From contig NZ_JBHRSA010000030.1 in assembly GCF_042643145.1 (NCBI RefSeq), positions 1-25,078 on the forward strand: a DNA stretch of 25,078 nucleotides, written 5' to 3'. This DNA comes from Virgibacillus_O xinjiangensis. GTDB lineage: Bacteria; Bacillota; Bacilli; Bacillales; Amphibacillaceae. Positions 1-7,463 of this stretch are shown here, piece by piece; within the stretch, counting starts at the first letter, position 1, and each line of letters opens with the position of its first letter. The position numbers were made by a program, and so were the translations under genes. The notes below the pieces were generated by a model that was not told the origin of the DNA, ran no database searches, and saw nothing but the letters and a program-made list of their open reading frames with translations.

Positions 1-70
1 GGTTACAATGACCTTCACCGCTCGGGACTCGAACCCTAAAGCGTGCGCACATGCCGGGCACACAAAAAAT

Positions 71-98
71 AAACCATTTCTAATAAAAGAAATGGTTT
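71..98 (-). terminator. Rho-independent terminator-like hairpin, distal to the TPP riboswitch
   Basis: A perfect 10-bp stem (71-80 with 89-98) and an 8-nt loop is followed on the minus strand by a run of T (70-63). It lies after the TPP riboswitch and after a first, shorter terminator at 114-137. It may be a second terminator of the same leader, or the end of an unrelated short transcript. No gene is visible between the two hairpins. Confidence 0.7.
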
Positions 99-113
99 TG
101 AAGTCACGTTTTG

Positions 114-137
114 AAAAAAACACCTTATAAATAAGGT
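114..137 (-). terminator. Short terminator hairpin directly after the TPP aptamer (probable expression platform)
   Basis: On the minus strand, ACCTTATTTATAAGGT folds into a 6-7 bp hairpin (122-128 with 131-137), then one G and seven T (120-114). It begins 17 bases after the aptamer, which is the usual place for the terminator of a TPP riboswitch that works by premature termination. I did not identify a convincing antiterminator pairing by eye. Confidence 0.6.
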
Positions 138-153
138 ATAACAGTCGATCTAT

Positions 154-243
154 GTACCACTTCCCTTCGCTAGTATTACCTAGTGCAGGTTCAAGGGTTA
201 AGACAAATGTCTCTCTCAGCTTTTTTAGCACCCCTAGTGTTAC
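154..243 (-). promoter_or_regulatory. TPP (thiamine pyrophosphate) riboswitch aptamer
   Basis: Read on the minus strand, the conserved TPP aptamer blocks appear in order: ACTAGGGGTGCT, then CTGAGAGAG, then ACCCTTGAACCTG, then CTAGGTAATACTAGCG, then AAGGGAAGTGG. The closing P1 helix pairs 236-243 with 154-161 with one mismatch. Such aptamers sit before thiamine synthesis, salvage or transport genes and shut them off when TPP is plentiful. The controlled gene would lie to the left of the window. The region 244-374 upstream of the aptamer has no gene and no clear promoter that I can defend. Confidence 0.93.
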
Positions 244-374
244 CACTTATATAATTTTCTACTACTCATATTCACACAATTTCAACTTCAAATCAAGGGT
301 TTTATTTGATATATATTTAAACTTCCAGTTATCACGTTGTTACCTTGAGATAATTTACTAAATACCATTATATG

Positions 375-1280
375 TTAAAAGCATTTTACCATTTCCTTTG
401 GAAAGTCGATGAACGGGTTCCGATTTCCTTGAATTTCATAAATGGCCTGGTTACGGTGTTTTTCATAAAGGTCAGGTGGGAAATTCTGATGCCAATCCAA
501 TAATAAATCTGTGTCGATACCTTCCTTATAAGACGATTCTATCTCGTCAGGATATCTGATTAAAAAATACAACATGGCTCTCGCCACTGTTCCTTTGCCA
601 CTTTCAGGCTCAAATAATCCTTCATCTGCCTTTCCACACTTCTCTTCTATTCGTTTCGACATCAATTCTTCTGGTTCATAATCCTTAAAATCATGGTATG
701 GATAATTGCTCCTTATAGAATTACAAACAGGTTCACATGTAAACAGATGATGGAGATCCCCTCGCATTGGTTCTTGCTTATTGAACCAGGACTGTGGAAC
801 GGAATGTTCACAATTATATTTGAAATTTTTCTCAATCTGGTCCCATTGAATAGCTAGCTGATTTTGATTACCGTCAGTTACCTTTTCAATCTCTTCTTTT
901 CGTCTTTTGGAAATGGCATAGTCCTCTTTGATCACTTCTTCCGCTTCCCTTCTTCTATCTGAATAAATGCTTGTAAGATTACCATCAGGACGTAGATCAA
1001 CCCAAGGGTAAACATACTCGCTCGGGTCGTAACTCAGCTTGTTCGTGTGGGTGTCCCGAAGAAGGTGTTCTAATGACTGAACCAGTTCGTTGCCATCAGT
1101 GTTTTCAAATACGATATTTTTATAATACTGCTCGATCTTTTGCTTATCTGTTTCCTCATCGTAATATTCTTTTTTGTCTTTCTGTATATTTTCTTGTGTT
1201 TCTCTAAGCTGAGAGAGAATGAGGTTCATATGCTGAAGATCTTTGGTTGGAAAAATCTTTTGATCAGGGTATAAACTCAT
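375..1280 (-). CDS. EndI/Bsn-family endonuclease (ββα-Me/His-Me finger), no signal peptide
   Basis: This 301-residue protein carries the hallmarks of the endonuclease I family (Pfam Endonuclease_1; B. subtilis YurI/Bsn, E. coli EndA). The catalytic block NCEHSVPQSW is at residues 156-165, GDLHHLF at 174-180, and the C-terminal GNRNPFIDFP at 285-294. His159 is the likely general base, and Asn287 or Asn289 a likely metal ligand by family analogy. Family members cut DNA and/or RNA with little sequence preference and are usually secreted. Here the start at 1280 is fixed by a strong AAAGGAGG, and the N-terminus (MSLYPDQKIF) is not a signal peptide. Residues 10-150 are charged and partly helical, and I do not recognise them. 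The protein may therefore act inside the cell or be a relic of mobile DNA. It lies between an orphan riboswitch and a recombinase relic. I see no terminator or clear promoter. Family call is strong; role is unknown. Confidence 0.82.
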   Translation of the reverse strand: MSLYPDQKIFPTKDLQHMNLILSQLRETQENIQKDKKEYYDEETDKQKIEQYYKNIVFENTDGNELVQSLEHLLRDTHTNKLSYDPSEYVYPWVDLRPDGNLTSIYSDRRREAEEVIKEDYAISKRRKEEIEKVTDGNQNQLAIQWDQIEKNFKYNCEHSVPQSWFNKQEPMRGDLHHLFTCEPVCNSIRSNYPYHDFKDYEPEELMSKRIEEKCGKADEGLFEPESGKGTVARAMLYFLIRYPDEIESSYKEGIDTDLLLDWHQNFPPDLYEKHRNQAIYEIQGNRNPFIDFPKEMVKCF

Positions 1281-1454
1281 ATATATTCCTCCTTTACCAG
1301 TAGAGCTACAACACAACAAAAATGGTTAGATGCTTTGTTTTACCAGGGAACAAGTCCTTATGGATATAGTAGCACTGGATGATATTGCCAACAATATGTC
1401 AAAACTACCAATCAATTTATGATTCTAGTTCAAAATCTTAGTATTGTTGATTTA

Positions 1455-1904
1455 CTGGTCTTTATGAAGGTACGAAGAGGAGTTGAGTTAGAGAAAGCAA
1501 AGAAATGAGTTGGTAGGTCCTATAAGAAATAGCGTTGTCGAAGAGCTGCGATTCCATTTGAATTGGCAAAACCAAAACAAAAAACAGATCAAAGACCTTA
1601 TCATCATGAACTAAATCTCGTGTTGTGCCGAAATGATGGAAACTTTATGCCAAGATCAAGCCTCCATAATGCCTTTTCTCGAATACTAAAACAGTCAGGT
1701 ATCCAGTCATTACCTATCCACTCCTTACGACATACTCATGCTGTATTGCTATTGGAATCCGGGGCGGATATGAAATATGTACAAGAACGCTTAGGACATG
1801 GTAGCTATCAAATTACTGCAGATGTTTATTCCCACGTATCCAGAAAAATGGAACAAAAAAATACCGCCCAATATGAAGCTTATATGGACGATATTTTAAA
1901 ATAA
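1455..1904 (+). pseudogene. Tyrosine recombinase/phage integrase, decayed C-terminal remnant
   Basis: Only the catalytic end of a phage-type integrase remains. The open part (1563-1904) includes HSLRHTH (His-Arg-His), LGHGS and DVYSHVS, which supply the catalytic Arg, the second His and the nucleophilic Tyr. It is the only sizeable coding remnant on the plus strand. The match continues upstream in other frames. Around 1537-1600 a second frame reads VVEELRFHLNWQNQNKKQIKD, which is typical integrase text before the catalytic box. At about 1465-1490 a degenerate RRG-E box resembles the usual MRRGE motif. At least two frameshifts and in-frame stops separate these pieces, and the N-terminal core-binding domain is not recognisable. 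An ATG at 1645 lies inside the remnant, but no ribosome site supports expression. The remnant marks an old integration next to the 3' end of glnA. The exact left boundary is uncertain. Confidence 0.8.
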
Positions 1905-1918
1905 TTTTTTTACTCTTT

Positions 1919-1978
1919 TTGGGGGTGAATTGGGGGTGAACCCAATCGCTGACCTCAAAATAGAGCTAACACCCCCAA
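1919..1978. repeat. Two tandem copies of TTGGGGGTGAA plus one inverted partial copy
   Basis: TTGGGGGTGAA occurs twice head to tail (1919-1929 and 1930-1940). A 9-base inverted copy (CACCCCCAA) lies at 1970-1978. The repeats start 14 bases after the stop of the integrase remnant and end 22 bases before the glnA stop codon. This layout suits arm-type binding sites or an attachment region of the lost element. A 9-bp hairpin with a 31-nt loop is possible but has no T run, so I do not call a terminator. Confidence 0.6.
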
Positions 1979-2000
1979 CAAGAATCCCTTCATATCAGGA

Positions 2001-3338
2001 TTAGTAAGTAGTCAGATACTGCTCTCTTTCCCAAGGATGTACAGTAGTCCTAAACATATCCCATTCGATTTCTTTGGCTTCAACAAAATGTTCGTACAAG
2101 TGTTCACCCAGCGCATTGACGATTACCTTATCTTGCTGCATTTCTTCTAATGCACCCATCAACGTTGCAGGGAGATCCTTAACTCCATTTTCTTCGCGCT
2201 CCTCTTTGGTCATTACATAGATGTTACGGTCTACAGACTGTGGAGGAGTAAGTTTATTTTCCACTCCATCAAGTCCGGATGCCAGTAATACAGCCATGGC
2301 CATATAAGGGTTAGCAGAAGGGTCCACACTGCGTACTTCAATACGTGTGCTGAGACCGCGGGATTTCGGAACACGGATTAAAGGACTTCTGTTAGAAGCA
2401 GACCATGCAACATAGGAAGGTGCCTCATACCCCGGAACCAAACGTTTATAGGAGTTTACCGTCGGATTAGTTACTGCAGTAAAGTTAGTCGCATGTTTCA
2501 AGATACCTGCAGTGAACTGATATGCTACATCACTCAGTTCCAAGTCACCGTTCTCATCCAAGAATACATTCTCTCCATTCTTGAACAAGGACATATTAAC
2601 GTGCATACCGGAACCATTTACACCAAACAATGGCTTTGGCATGAATGTAGCATGGAGATTATGTTTCCTTGCGATCGTCTTTACGACAAGTTTGAATGTT
2701 TGGATATCATCTGCATGTTTGACAGCATCGGAATATTTAAAGTCGATCTCATGCTGGCCAGGTGCTACTTCGTGGTGGGAAGCCTCAATTTCAAAACCCA
2801 TTTCCTCCAATTCGAGAACGATATCCCTGCGGCAGTTTTCTCCCAGGTCTGTAGGTGCCAAGTCAAAATAACCGCCATGGTCATTCAACTCAAGGGATGG
2901 TTGACCTGCCTCATCCAGTTTGAACAGAAAGAATTCAGGCTCTGTTCCGATATTGAAGGAATCAAAACCAAGCTCTTCCATTTTCTTCAAGTTGCGCTTC
3001 AGATTATATCGTGGGCAGCCTTCAAATGGTGTGCCATCCGCGTTATAAATATCACAAATAAACCGGGCAACCTTGCCTTTCTCGGAAGTCCAAGGGAACA
3101 CCACAAAGGTGTCCAGGTCTGGATAAAGATACATATCAGATTCTTCAATACGAACGAACCCTTCGATAGAAGAACCATCAAACATCATCTTGTTATCAAG
3201 AGCCTTATCCAACTGGCTTAATGGAATTTCGACATTTTTTATGGTTCCCAGCATGTCGGTGAATTGCAGTCTGATAAATCTCACATTTTCTTCCTTAATC
3301 TGTTGAACAATTTCATCTTTCGTTAACTTCTTCCCCAT
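2001..3338 (-). CDS. glnA: Glutamine synthetase, type I-alpha
   Basis: GlnA makes glutamine from glutamate, ammonia and ATP in the cytosol as a dodecamer. The 445 residues match the usual length of Bacillus GSI-alpha. Visible signatures include FDGSSIEGFVRIEESDM (residues 53-69; Arg63 corresponds to the feedback-inhibition Arg62 of B. subtilis), EPEFFLF, the HHEVAPGQHEIDFKY metal-site region, NPTVNSYKRLVPG and the C-terminal VHPWEREQYLTTY. No adenylylation-site segment of the GSI-beta type is seen. The ATG at 3338 follows GGAGG with 7-base spacing. It lies 75 bases after glnR, so the two form the usual glnRA operon. In B. subtilis, feedback-inhibited GlnA binds GlnR and TnrA and so reports nitrogen status; conservation of that link here is inference. 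No terminator is visible after the stop: the integrase relic begins almost at once. Confidence 0.98.
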   Translation of the reverse strand: MGKKLTKDEIVQQIKEENVRFIRLQFTDMLGTIKNVEIPLSQLDKALDNKMMFDGSSIEGFVRIEESDMYLYPDLDTFVVFPWTSEKGKVARFICDIYNADGTPFEGCPRYNLKRNLKKMEELGFDSFNIGTEPEFFLFKLDEAGQPSLELNDHGGYFDLAPTDLGENCRRDIVLELEEMGFEIEASHHEVAPGQHEIDFKYSDAVKHADDIQTFKLVVKTIARKHNLHATFMPKPLFGVNGSGMHVNMSLFKNGENVFLDENGDLELSDVAYQFTAGILKHATNFTAVTNPTVNSYKRLVPGYEAPSYVAWSASNRSPLIRVPKSRGLSTRIEVRSVDPSANPYMAMAVLLASGLDGVENKLTPPQSVDRNIYVMTKEEREENGVKDLPATLMGALEEMQQDKVIVNALGEHLYEHFVEAKEIEWDMFRTTVHPWEREQYLTTY

Positions 3339-3413
3339 TCATTTTCCTCCTAGTATATGATTAAGTAATCATCAGGAAATTCAATCTTTCACTTTGAAAT
3401 CTCCCTATACTTT

Positions 3414-3806
3414 TTACCGTTTTATAAAGAACCTGGATAATTCACCCTGCCTCATGCTTGCTTTGCCGAACCTTCCCGCTTCGTTCAATTCTCTTTTCAG
3501 GATCTTTCTCATTTCCTTATCACTGATGTCTGAATCTTTTGCTTCAGTGGACTCTTTCTTTTCTTCCTCTTCGGAAAGCAGCAATTTAATACCAGCAATA
3601 TTCAAGCCTTTATCCAACAAATTTTTAATTTCCAGTAGCTTGTCCACATCGTTAAAGGAAAAAAGGCGCTGATTGCCTTTCGTTCTTTCCGGGTGAACTA
3701 GACCGTGCTCCTCGTAGTACCTGATCTGTCTAGCAGTCAGTTCGGTGAGCTTCATCACTATTCCAATTCCAAATAAGGGCATAGAACGACGGTCCTGATC
3801 ATTCAT
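3414..3806 (-). CDS. glnR: Nitrogen repressor GlnR (MerR family)
   Basis: A 130-residue MerR-type regulator. The N-terminus RRSMPLFGIGIVMKLTELTA is the GlnR form of the winged-helix domain, with RQIRYYEEHGLVHPERTKGN following. The C-terminal tail ends GELSRFFIKR, comparable to the autoinhibitory tail that GlnA relieves in B. subtilis GlnR. GlnR represses glnRA and ureABC when nitrogen is abundant. The ATG at 3806 is preceded by GAGGGGGA at good spacing. It is the first gene of glnRA and sits directly behind its own promoter and two GlnR boxes (3848-3887). The middle (roughly residues 80-105) is rich in Glu and Lys and poorly conserved. Confidence 0.97.
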   Translation of the reverse strand: MNDQDRRSMPLFGIGIVMKLTELTARQIRYYEEHGLVHPERTKGNQRLFSFNDVDKLLEIKNLLDKGLNIAGIKLLLSEEEEKKESTEAKDSDISDKEMRKILKRELNEAGRFGKASMRQGELSRFFIKR

Positions 3807-3836
3807 TTATGTATCCCCCTCGATCTAGTAATTATT

Positions 3837-3865
3837 ATTATAAGTTATGTTAGTTATGGTGTCAA
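3837..3865 (-). promoter_or_regulatory. SigA promoter of glnRA
   Basis: On the minus strand, TTGACA (3865-3860) is followed by exactly 17 bases and TATAAT (3842-3837). Both hexamers are perfect consensus. The glnR start codon is about 30 bases further on. It is overlapped by a GlnR box, so repression by GlnR is expected. Confidence 0.9.
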
Positions 3866-3887
3866 TCAAATGTTAAGATACCTTACA
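3848..3887 (-). promoter_or_regulatory. Tandem GlnR/TnrA operator boxes
   Basis: The consensus is TGTNA-N7-TNACA. Box 1 at 3871-3887 reads TGTAAGGTATCTTAACA and fits perfectly. Box 2 at 3848-3864 reads TGACACCATAACTAACA, with one mismatch in the first half-site, and it overlaps the -35 and spacer. The boxes start 23 bases apart, about two helical turns. A pair of boxes at the glnRA promoter is also known in B. subtilis. Confidence 0.88.
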
Positions 3888-3917
3888 TAAAAATTATCTA
3901 ACTCTTCACTTACTTGC

Positions 3918-5168
3918 TTATTCCCTCTCCGACAGCAGAATATTCTTCTTGTTCAATGATTCTACAGCTTCGGTTAATGCAATCTTTACATGGGCATAGA
4001 TGAGCCCACCCTGTATAAAGACAGTATAAGGTTCTCTGACAGGCCCATCTGCAGACAATTCGATACTCGACCCTTGAATAAAGGTCCCTGCTGCCATAAT
4101 TACTTCATCTTCATAGCCTGGCATTTCACTGGGATATGGGGTTACATAGGAATTCACGGGCGAGTTTTTCTGTATCTCCTGACAGAAGGCAATCATTTGC
4201 TCTCGTGTATGAAAGCTTACAGTCTGAATAAGATCAGAGCGTTCGGCATCGTACTCGGGAGTTGTTTGAAATCCGGCCAATTCTAAAAATCTTGCGGTGA
4301 ATACAGCACCTTTAAGGGCCTCTGCCACAACATGTGGCGCCATAAAAAACCCTTGGTACATTTCTTGCAAGGTTCCAAGGGTTGCCCCAGTTTCCTTCCC
4401 GAGTCCTGGTGCAGTCAGGCGGTTCGCACATTTCTCGACAAGCACCCCTTCCCCGGCGATATAACCACCCGTACGAGCAAGGCCACCACCAGGGTTCTTG
4501 ATAAGGGAACCGGCAATGATATCGGCTCCGACATGCAGAGGCTCCTTATCTTCAACAAATTCCCCGTAGCAGTTATCAACAAAAACAATGATATTTTTAT
4601 CTATCTCCTTGATAAACCTAATCATTTCTTCGATTTGCTCTATGGTAAACGAGGGTCGATCATCATATCCTTTAGAACGCTGAATACCCACCACCTTCGT
4701 CTCTTGGCCAATTGCTCTCCCTGTTTGTTGAAAATCCACACGTCCGTCTTCCATAAGAGGGATTTCCTGATACTTTATCTGGAAATCCCTTAAGGAGCCT
4801 GAAGCGGTCCCTCTTTTGCCGATCACTTCTTCCAATGTATCATAGGGCTTGCCTGTCATATAAATGAGTTCATCCCCTGGGCGGAGAAGTCCTGATAGTA
4901 CAGTGGAGATGGCATGGGTTCCGGAAACCAACTGGGGACGTACCAGGGCATCCTCCCCACCGAAAACGTCTGCATACACAGCCTCCAATCCTTCACGTCC
5001 AAGGTCGTCATATCCATAACCTGTAGTCGCGTTGAAATGGCTATCACTGATGCGGTGCTTTCGAAATGAATCAAGGACCCTCTTTTGATTCATTTCAGCA
5101 ATTTTGTCAATCTCTATATGTTTGGCAGCACAATCATGTTCTGCCTGTATTTTCCATTCATCTATCAT
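3918..5168 (-). CDS. ynbB: PLP-dependent enzyme of the YnbB / 'aluminium resistance' family (methionine gamma-lyase-like)
   Basis: A 416-residue fold-type I PLP enzyme (Pfam Met_gamma_lyase). VSGTHAIS (81-88) is near the cofactor phosphate, VDNCYGEF (197-204) supplies the Asp that holds the pyridine nitrogen, and GSLIKNPGGGLARTGGYIAG (220-239) carries the Schiff-base Lys224. Family proteins are labelled cystathionine beta-lyase-like and linked by name to aluminium resistance, but the true substrate in Bacillus is not settled, so I leave it open. The ATG at 5168 uses a Shine-Dalgarno (AAAGGAGT) that lies inside the last codons of hflX, and the stop of hflX is only 6 bases upstream. The two are almost surely co-transcribed. 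No terminator is visible between ynbB and the glnRA promoter. Confidence 0.9.
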   Translation of the reverse strand: MIDEWKIQAEHDCAAKHIEIDKIAEMNQKRVLDSFRKHRISDSHFNATTGYGYDDLGREGLEAVYADVFGGEDALVRPQLVSGTHAISTVLSGLLRPGDELIYMTGKPYDTLEEVIGKRGTASGSLRDFQIKYQEIPLMEDGRVDFQQTGRAIGQETKVVGIQRSKGYDDRPSFTIEQIEEMIRFIKEIDKNIIVFVDNCYGEFVEDKEPLHVGADIIAGSLIKNPGGGLARTGGYIAGEGVLVEKCANRLTAPGLGKETGATLGTLQEMYQGFFMAPHVVAEALKGAVFTARFLELAGFQTTPEYDAERSDLIQTVSFHTREQMIAFCQEIQKNSPVNSYVTPYPSEMPGYEDEVIMAAGTFIQGSSIELSADGPVREPYTVFIQGGLIYAHVKIALTEAVESLNKKNILLSERE

Positions 5169-5174
5169 ATATTA

Positions 5175-6413
5175 TTAGTACTCCTTTATTACGCTATTTA
5201 GCGGATGCTCACTTCGTATGAATCCCTCGATATGGTATTGCTCTTTTTCTTCGACAAATTGCTTCTTTTCTACAATACTTTCTCGCTCCAACTTGCTCAA
5301 TACCTTGCCTTCTTCGGGTGGCAGCATTGCAGAATACTTCTCCCAATGTTCCATGAGCACTATCTCTATTTTTTTCAAAAGAGTAGTGATATCGTCATCG
5401 TCAAAGGCACTTATTGCAATCGAAGGATGCTGCATCGGGATCAGATCCTCTTCGAACAGATCTTTCTTATTATAGACTGTCAATATTGGGAGCGTATGGG
5501 CGTTCAATTCTTCCAATAAGTTTATGACAGTGTCCTGTTGACTAGCCTGATCTGGATGGGCTCCGTCCACCAAATGAAGGATGAAGTCCGCCTCCGTCAC
5601 TTCTTCCAGGGTGGAGCGGAAAGCTGCGATAAGCGAAGTTGGCAGGTCTTGAAGGAAACCCACCGTATCTGTCAACAAGGTTTGGAAGCCGGATGGCAGT
5701 TGTATTTGCCTGGTCAAAGGATCCAAGGTCGCAAATAATTGGTCTTCTGCGAGAGAGCCACTGTTTGTAAGCTTGTTGAACAGCGTTGATTTACCAGCGT
5801 TGGTGTACCCTACAATGGCAATCTGGTGGGCATCATTAGCCTTTCTGCGTTTACGGTACTGCTCACGCTGCTGAACAACCAGCTTCAGTCTTCGCTTGAT
5901 ATCAAAGATCCTCCTTCGAATGTGGCGCTGGTCCGTCTCCAACTTCGTCTCCCCTGGCCCACGGGTACCGATTCCGGCACCGAGCCTGGACATCGCTGCA
6001 CCCTGGCCATGGAGCCGCGGAAGCATATACTCAAGCTGAGCAAGTTCCACCTGCATCTTTCCCTCTTTTGTATGCGCCCGTTGGGCAAAGATATCTAAAA
6101 TCAACTGACTTCTGTCTATTAAACGAATCCCAAATCTATCGGATAAATTGCGCAGCTGCCCAGGCGATAACTCATCATTGGAGATGACAAGGTCAATATC
6201 CAGTTCATCAATTGTTTCCGTAATCTCCTCAATCTTGCCTTCTCCCATATAAGTTGCGGGGTGAATCTGCTTGCGGTTCTGAGTGACGACCGCCTGCACT
6301 TCCCCCCCAGCAGTATTGCTTAAAGAAATCAATTCTTCCAGAGAAGAACGAAAGCGATCACTTTGCTGGTTGTCTCTATTGACTGCCATGATTAGTATTT
6401 TCTCTTTTGGCAT
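5175..6413 (-). CDS. hflX: Ribosome-associated GTPase HflX
   Basis: A 412-residue HflX. The N-terminal nucleotide-binding-like domain (about 1-110) is followed by the long helical pair and the glycine-rich GAGIGTRGPGETKLETD (145-161). The Obg-HflX GTPase domain then shows G1 GYTNAGKS (202-209), G2 region FATLDPLTR (227-235), G3 DTVGF (249-253) and G4 NKKD (315-318). HflX binds the 50S subunit and splits stalled or heat-damaged ribosomes; this is family knowledge. The ATG at 6413 follows GAGGGA. It leads the hflX-ynbB pair. A 6-bp inverted repeat at 6439-6453 upstream has no T run. I see no clear SigA promoter in 6414-6509. Confidence 0.96.
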   Translation of the reverse strand: MPKEKILIMAVNRDNQQSDRFRSSLEELISLSNTAGGEVQAVVTQNRKQIHPATYMGEGKIEEITETIDELDIDLVISNDELSPGQLRNLSDRFGIRLIDRSQLILDIFAQRAHTKEGKMQVELAQLEYMLPRLHGQGAAMSRLGAGIGTRGPGETKLETDQRHIRRRIFDIKRRLKLVVQQREQYRKRRKANDAHQIAIVGYTNAGKSTLFNKLTNSGSLAEDQLFATLDPLTRQIQLPSGFQTLLTDTVGFLQDLPTSLIAAFRSTLEEVTEADFILHLVDGAHPDQASQQDTVINLLEELNAHTLPILTVYNKKDLFEEDLIPMQHPSIAISAFDDDDITTLLKKIEIVLMEHWEKYSAMLPPEEGKVLSKLERESIVEKKQFVEEKEQYHIEGFIRSEHPLNSVIKEY

Positions 6414-6509
6414 ATCATTCCCTCTTTCTGTATGCGTTACTGTTAGAAACAGTATACCCGCAAAGACTCTACCATATCATACCAAAGTAAATTCCGAATA
6501 ACAAAAGGA

Positions 6510-7442
6510 CTAATCATTCCTTCCTCTTCTCTCTGTCTCGATGTCTTTCCTGGTAAGGTAGACCAAATCATCTGGTGAAACCTTGGCCTGCTGCAGCAAT
6601 CTTACCGCATGCTGTCGAACGGCATTCTCTATGACATTGCGGATATAGCGGGCATTGGAAAAATTTCTTCTGTTTTGCTGTGTTTCCTTCTGCAGGCGAG
6701 AGCGTAAGGCCCATTCTGCTTCTTTTGTCAACTTATATTCCCGTTCAGATGCCATCTGTCTTGCTATTTCCATTAGTTGTGAAACATTATAATCATCAAA
6801 ATTGAGGATAAATGGAAATCTTGATTGCAAGCCAGGGTTTAATGAGAGGAATCGGTCCATTTCATTCGGGTAACCAGCCAATATAAGGACCAGGTCATTA
6901 TGATCATCTTCCATATGCTTCACCAATGTATCAATCGCCTCTTTGCCAAAGTCCTTTTCTCCACCACGTGCCAATGAGTATGCTTCATCAATAAAAAGAA
7001 CTCCACCCTTTGCCTTTTGGAGAATGGACCTTGTTTTTTGTGCAGTTTGCCCGATATATTCACCCACTAGGTCTGCCCGTTCCGCCTCAATAAAATGCCC
7101 TTTGGAAAGAAGACCCATATCATGATAAACATTGGCAAGTTTTCTGGCTACTGTTGTCTTACCTGTTCCCGGATTTCCTTTAAAGAGCATATGAAGCACC
7201 TGGGGGGAAGCTCGTAATCCCTGTTGTTTTCTTTTTTCATTAATGACAATGGATGCATAAATTTCTTTAATTGTCTGTTTAAGTTCGTTTAATGCGATGA
7301 AGGAGGAAAACTCTTCATCTATATGGGAAAAGGGATTGTTTTTCAATTTATACAGTTGACCATCCACTTCCTCTGGCTCCCTTTGATCCTGAAAGACTAT
7401 ATTAATTTTTCCATTGATGTTTTGGATCATTTGAGTTTCCAT
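6510..7442 (-). CDS. spoVK: Stage V sporulation protein K, AAA+ ATPase
   Basis: A CbxX/CfqX-type AAA+ protein of 310 residues. Walker A GNPGTGKT is at 89-96, Walker B VLFIDEAY at 148-155 and the NPGLQSRF arginine-finger region at 202-209. In B. subtilis, SpoVK is made in the mother cell and is needed for late spore maturation; its exact task is unknown. I place the start at the ATG at 7442 rather than an upstream in-frame ATG at 7460, because TAGGAG sits 7 bases before the inner ATG, while the outer one has no ribosome site. A SigE-like promoter lies just upstream. It stands apart from hfq, which ends in a strong terminator before it. Confidence 0.93.
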   Translation of the reverse strand: METQMIQNINGKINIVFQDQREPEEVDGQLYKLKNNPFSHIDEEFSSFIALNELKQTIKEIYASIVINEKRKQQGLRASPQVLHMLFKGNPGTGKTTVARKLANVYHDMGLLSKGHFIEAERADLVGEYIGQTAQKTRSILQKAKGGVLFIDEAYSLARGGEKDFGKEAIDTLVKHMEDDHNDLVLILAGYPNEMDRFLSLNPGLQSRFPFILNFDDYNVSQLMEIARQMASEREYKLTKEAEWALRSRLQKETQQNRRNFSNARYIRNVIENAVRQHAVRLLQQAKVSPDDLVYLTRKDIETERRGRND

Positions 7443-7463
7443 GCCATCACTCCTATCCATGTC

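Noticed and set aside
152..361. Short plus-strand open frame over the TPP riboswitch
   Set aside because: It lies opposite a conserved structured RNA and has no protein-like features.
1930..1978. Inverted repeat as a glnA terminator
   Set aside because: The 9-bp stem has a 31-nt loop and no T run on the minus strand, so it is better seen as part of the repeat cluster.
1..2000. A defence island or new system at the left edge
   Set aside because: Only one intact gene (EndI-like nuclease) is present, with no partner, toxin-antitoxin pair, CRISPR repeat or methylase. The evidence supports only a decayed element with possible cargo.
2493..3221. A 242-codon plus-strand open frame opposite glnA
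   Set aside because: It is antisense to a clearly real glnA gene, has no ribosome site or recognisable domain, and reads like the complement of conserved codons.
6439..6453. 6-bp hairpin between spoVK and hflX as a terminator
   Set aside because: The stem is short and no T run follows on the minus strand.
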